Below are positions 18,075-20,622 of a stretch of 20,622 nt of DNA, piece after piece (position 1 is the first letter of the stretch; each line of letters starts with the position of its first letter). The position numbers were made by a program, and so were the translations under genes. This DNA is from Zarea fungicola (taxonomy: Eukaryota; Ascomycota; Sordariomycetes; Hypocreales; Cordycipitaceae), in contig FWCC01000289.1 of the NCBI GenBank assembly GCA_900169235.1, forward strand, positions 1-20,622, read 5' to 3'. The notes beneath the pieces were generated by a model. The model saw only the letters and a list, made by a program, of their open reading frames with translations. It did no database searches and had not been told where the DNA came from.

Positions 18075-18107
18075 CACCACAGGTAAGGCAAAGAGAGTAA
18101 GACTCGT

Positions 18108-19311
18108 TTAAAAGCCGGCGCCGAGGCGCTCACGAAGGCGTTTCTGGGTGGTCAAAAAGACGTCGTCGGGGCTGGTGACGGCCTCGACCTTGACGACCTT
18201 GCCCTGCTTCTCGTAGTAGTCGACGACGGGCATACTCGTCTCGACAAAGACGCGGAAGCGCTTGCGGATGCTCTCAGCATTGTCGTCGGCGCGGCCGCTT
18301 GTCTTACCTCGTTCAAGCAGGCGCTCCTCCATAACCTTTTCGGGGCAGTCAAAGAAGAGGACGAGTTTGGCGGGGCAGACAGTGTCCTCAAACTTGTAGG
18401 CTTGGTCGAGCTTGCGGGGGAACCCATCAATTAGGAAGCGACCCTTTGTAGCACCCTTGGCCTTGAGGGCGTCAACCATGGCGTTCTCGAGCAGTTTAAC
18501 CGTCACCTCCATGGGGACAATCAGGCCATTCTTGATGTAGTCGCGGATCAGGTCGCCAAACTGCGAGCCAGGGCGGTCCTGCTCAGCACGAAGCAGATCA
18601 CCGGCGGAGAGATGAGTGAAACCATGCTTCTCGACGAGCTTCGCGCACTGGGTGCCCTTGCCAGCGCCAGGGCCACCGAGGACAAAGAGAACGGTGACAT
18701 CATTCGGGGAGAAGACGGGGCCTGCCAGTTCAGCAGCAGGAGTGTTGGGGTGTGAGCCGCCAGGAGCGGGAGCGGTGTCTGTGCAATCATTTGGTTAGCA
18801 TAACAAAACCCCATAGACGAGTGTTTCGAAACTAGGTAGTTGGTATTTGCAGATGTTTACTCCGAATTGACGGCTTCAACAGTCGTCTCTTAAGAAGATT
18901 AAAATGCTTCTGGAGAACTCCAAAGAGCTTCTTTTTTTCCATCTTTTCTACTTTTGTCTAAGGCAGGCCGTAGCACTGGGCCAATAGCGCTTCAATCGAG
19001 AGAGATAGGGTGCGTGAAGAAATAGGAAAGCGCCTAATTAAGGCAGCTCCTCTACTTTAGAACTCACCCTTGCGACGGTTCACAAGGCCAATGTAGCCAG
19101 CAGACCCAAGACCAATAATGGCAAAAAAGGGCCAGAACTTGACTTTGTTCGGGTTGTTTGCTCGGGGCGGTTCGGACGAGTAGGAGCGCTGCTGGTATTG
19201 TTGACGAGCAGCACGGGGGATGGTGGTGGCAGGGGGCGGCCTTGTTGAAATACTGCGTTGGGTTTGTGAGAGGCGGCCGGCCAGGCGACTGATGGGCATG
19301 CGGATAGACAT
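18108..19311 (-). CDS. URA6: UMP-CMP kinase with N-terminal mitochondrial-type leader and membrane anchor
   Basis: The enzyme phosphorylates UMP and CMP to diphosphates using ATP, in pyrimidine nucleotide synthesis. Exons on the minus strand are 19311-19068 and 18778-18108; the 289-nt intron has donor GTGAGT, branch GCTAAC and acceptor CACAG. The product is 304 residues, about 100 longer than yeast Ura6 because of its N-terminus. Residues 1-45 are Arg/Ser/Gln-rich with almost no acidic residues (MSIRMPISRLAGRL...), like a mitochondrial presequence. KFWPFFAIIGLGSAGYIGLV (58-77) is a single membrane span. A Pro/Ala linker leads to the kinase: P-loop GGPGAGKG at 116-123, FLIDGFPRKLDQ near 196 and lid ERGKTSGRADDN near 237. 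The phase-1 junction creates RRK-D-TAPAP. The upstream frame continues past 19311, but ATG 19311 (ACAATGT) starts the presequence-like part. An alternative in-phase first exon (18942-18861) would give a form without the anchor. Kinase identity is firm; the exon 1 join is inferred. Confidence 0.9.
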
Positions 19312-20622
19312 TGTGACTTTAGCGGCGATCTGCAGGTGCCCAGAAAGGAGTGTGTGGCGGTTGCGTGATGAAGACAGAATTTGAATCTGGTGACATGTGT
19401 GGAAGCTGTACTGGTAGTAGGGAGGAAAATAGTGGAGCAAACTGGTGGCTTCTGGTGATGCTCTGCTTCACCACTTGAACAGGTTTTTTTTTAATTATGT
19501 ACAGCAGCAATTTGAGCTTCAATTTCATCAATCATCCGTAGCGCCTCCTTTTCAAAGCCCCTTGGCCAGAGCTTGTGCCATTTGCCCCTCCAGTCTGTCC
19601 AATTTTCTGCCGCATGTTCAGCTTGTACGTGAAACCTGCAGCTTGCTCGTAGATTCATTAGGTGTTTATTTATTAACGTGGACTTTCCGAGTTACTTTGT
19701 AACTCTCTTCTTATTTTGGTATTTGAATTGGGATGGCAACGGCATCGAACTCACAAAATGCAGCTACTCAGAAAGTGCACTAAATGGTAGATGAAGCATG
19801 CAGACTCGAAATCAACAGTCCTACACGAAATGAACGGCAGTAAATAAAATGAATTAGATAAGTGTTGAGTCAGCCGTGTTCCTAATGTATAAATCTTTGT
19901 TAATAGTTCGTACTCATCCATTGCAGCATCCTATTTCATTTATGCCCCTTACGTTATCTCTGAGCTATGAAGCTACTCCTTTCTACAAGCTAGGCTTCAA
20001 CAGGTTAATGGTGGATTTGATGCTGCTCTATCGAAAAGGGCAGCGTCTGGGGCAATAACTATGACTACAATTAGTCCCAATATAGGATTCTCAAAAAGTA
20101 CATTGTCAGATGATCAATTCTGTCTTGTGTTAGCTATAGAAAAGCGAAACTAGTATTACTCTAAACTCTGATCTCCAAACCCGGGAAGAAATGAAGGGGT
20201 AGGATCGTCAAAGCCGAAAAAGCTAATCCGCAACACTGAGATTCTTGCGTCTGCCAAGTCGTCGATGACCTACCTCTCCACAGAATTAGGAACCTCAAGG
20301 GGCCGTTAGCAGGATTGAGGTTATTGAATGATCCTGTCCAGTCTTCTTAGCTTTTGTATCTGCAGCTATCGATACTCTGTACCTGCTAACTGATCAGCGA
20401 ACGGAATACATTCGGCCCTCATATCCTTACCAGTTCCCAGTCACGACGTACGTCCATTCAGCTAGAAGCTCAATAAGAAACCGAGGCGCCCCGAAACCAA
20501 TCACTTTTATAACGTCACCGACGCACCATATTAAAGTGGCGCTTGTGGGCAGGGCCACTGGCGATGGGCATGCAGATGCACCATTACAGAAAGGGGCCTC
20601 GTACTGGGTATGAGGCGAAAGT
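19312..20622. other. Right-edge intergenic region, including the URA6 promoter
   Basis: No gene is supported in these 1311 bp. The left part should hold the URA6 promoter. A TGAGTCA (Gcn4/CpcA-type half-palindrome) lies at 19866-19872, a 16-nt match to M13/pUC lacZ-alpha sequence at 20434-20449, and an 8-bp inverted repeat at 20291-20322. The only plus-strand frame of note (19876-20058) is 60 codons long and has no recognisable features. Confidence 0.4.
20291..20322. repeat. Inverted repeat AACCTCAA-N16-TTGAGGTT
   Basis: Perfect 8-bp arms (20291-20298 and 20315-20322) flank a 16-nt spacer. Arms of this length can arise by chance in a 20-kb window, so it is listed only as a visible structure. 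Confidence 0.4.

Larger units (their letters stand above)
16354..18107. other. Intergenic region upstream of the transporter and downstream of URA6
   Basis: These 1754 bp hold the transporter promoter at the left and the URA6 3' UTR at the right. Between them are open frames at 16698-17015 and 17214-17696 (both plus) and 17800-18060 (minus). None shows a domain I recognise or a convincing exon structure. Elements seen include the CGG-N7-CCG palindrome, a GCGGGG that fits the CreA consensus SYGGRG at about 16639, and inverted repeats at 17302-17344 and 18055-18074. A non-coding RNA or a rapidly evolving gene cannot be excluded. Confidence 0.45.

Noticed and set aside
19876..20058. 60-codon plus-strand frame near the right edge
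   Set aside because: It is short, lacks recognisable motifs and is no longer than expected by chance in AT-rich intergenic DNA.
1..20622. Defence system, biosynthetic cluster, transposon or viral relic
   Set aside because: All confident genes are housekeeping or ordinary accessory fungal genes. I see no transposase, reverse transcriptase, polyketide or peptide synthetase, terminal repeats or CRISPR array.

Overview
The window looks like ordinary core genome of a filamentous ascomycete, probably a Sordariomycete and plausibly Hypocreales. The evidence is the set of conserved eukaryotic genes, introns of mostly 53-103 nt with GTATGT/GTAAGT/GTGAGT donors and CTAAC-like branch sites, intergenic gaps of 0.4-1.8 kb, and fungus-specific architectures: an LSD1 with a C-terminal HMG box, a Crh-type GPI-anchored wall enzyme and a Dal5-like transporter. 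I see no mobile element, CRISPR array, rRNA or tRNA gene.

Layout: VPS33 (122-2297, +) is followed by LSD1/KDM1-type demethylase (3121-6450, +). LSD1 converges on ATP3, the F1-ATPase gamma subunit (6886-8142, -). ATP3 and TOP1 (8623-11600, +) are divergent and share a 480-bp promoter holding two long palindromes. TOP1 converges on a Crh-family transglycosylase gene (12398-13612, -). Upstream of it lies a ~1-kb promoter with a repeated 9-mer and a (CTT)11 tract. Then come an ACS-family MFS transporter (14589-16353, -), a 1.75-kb gap with no convincing gene, and URA6, a membrane-anchored UMP-CMP kinase (18108-19311, -). The last 1.3 kb holds no gene I can support.

The seven genes serve unrelated housekeeping roles: vacuolar fusion, chromatin, respiration, DNA topology, cell wall, uptake and nucleotide synthesis. 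There is no sign of a biosynthetic or defence cluster. All exon-intron structures were rebuilt by hand from splice signals, reading phase and family motifs; none has transcript support here.

I found no clear undescribed system. The observations most worth checking are: the URA6 first exon (a mitochondrial-type leader plus one membrane span) joined across a 289-bp intron, with a second in-phase candidate first exon inside that intron; the last TOP1 intron, which separates SKI from the catalytic Tyr; a stop-free intron of 3n length in the Crh gene; four copies of GTGGCTGGG upstream of the Crh gene; and a 16-nt match to M13/pUC primer sequence near the right edge.
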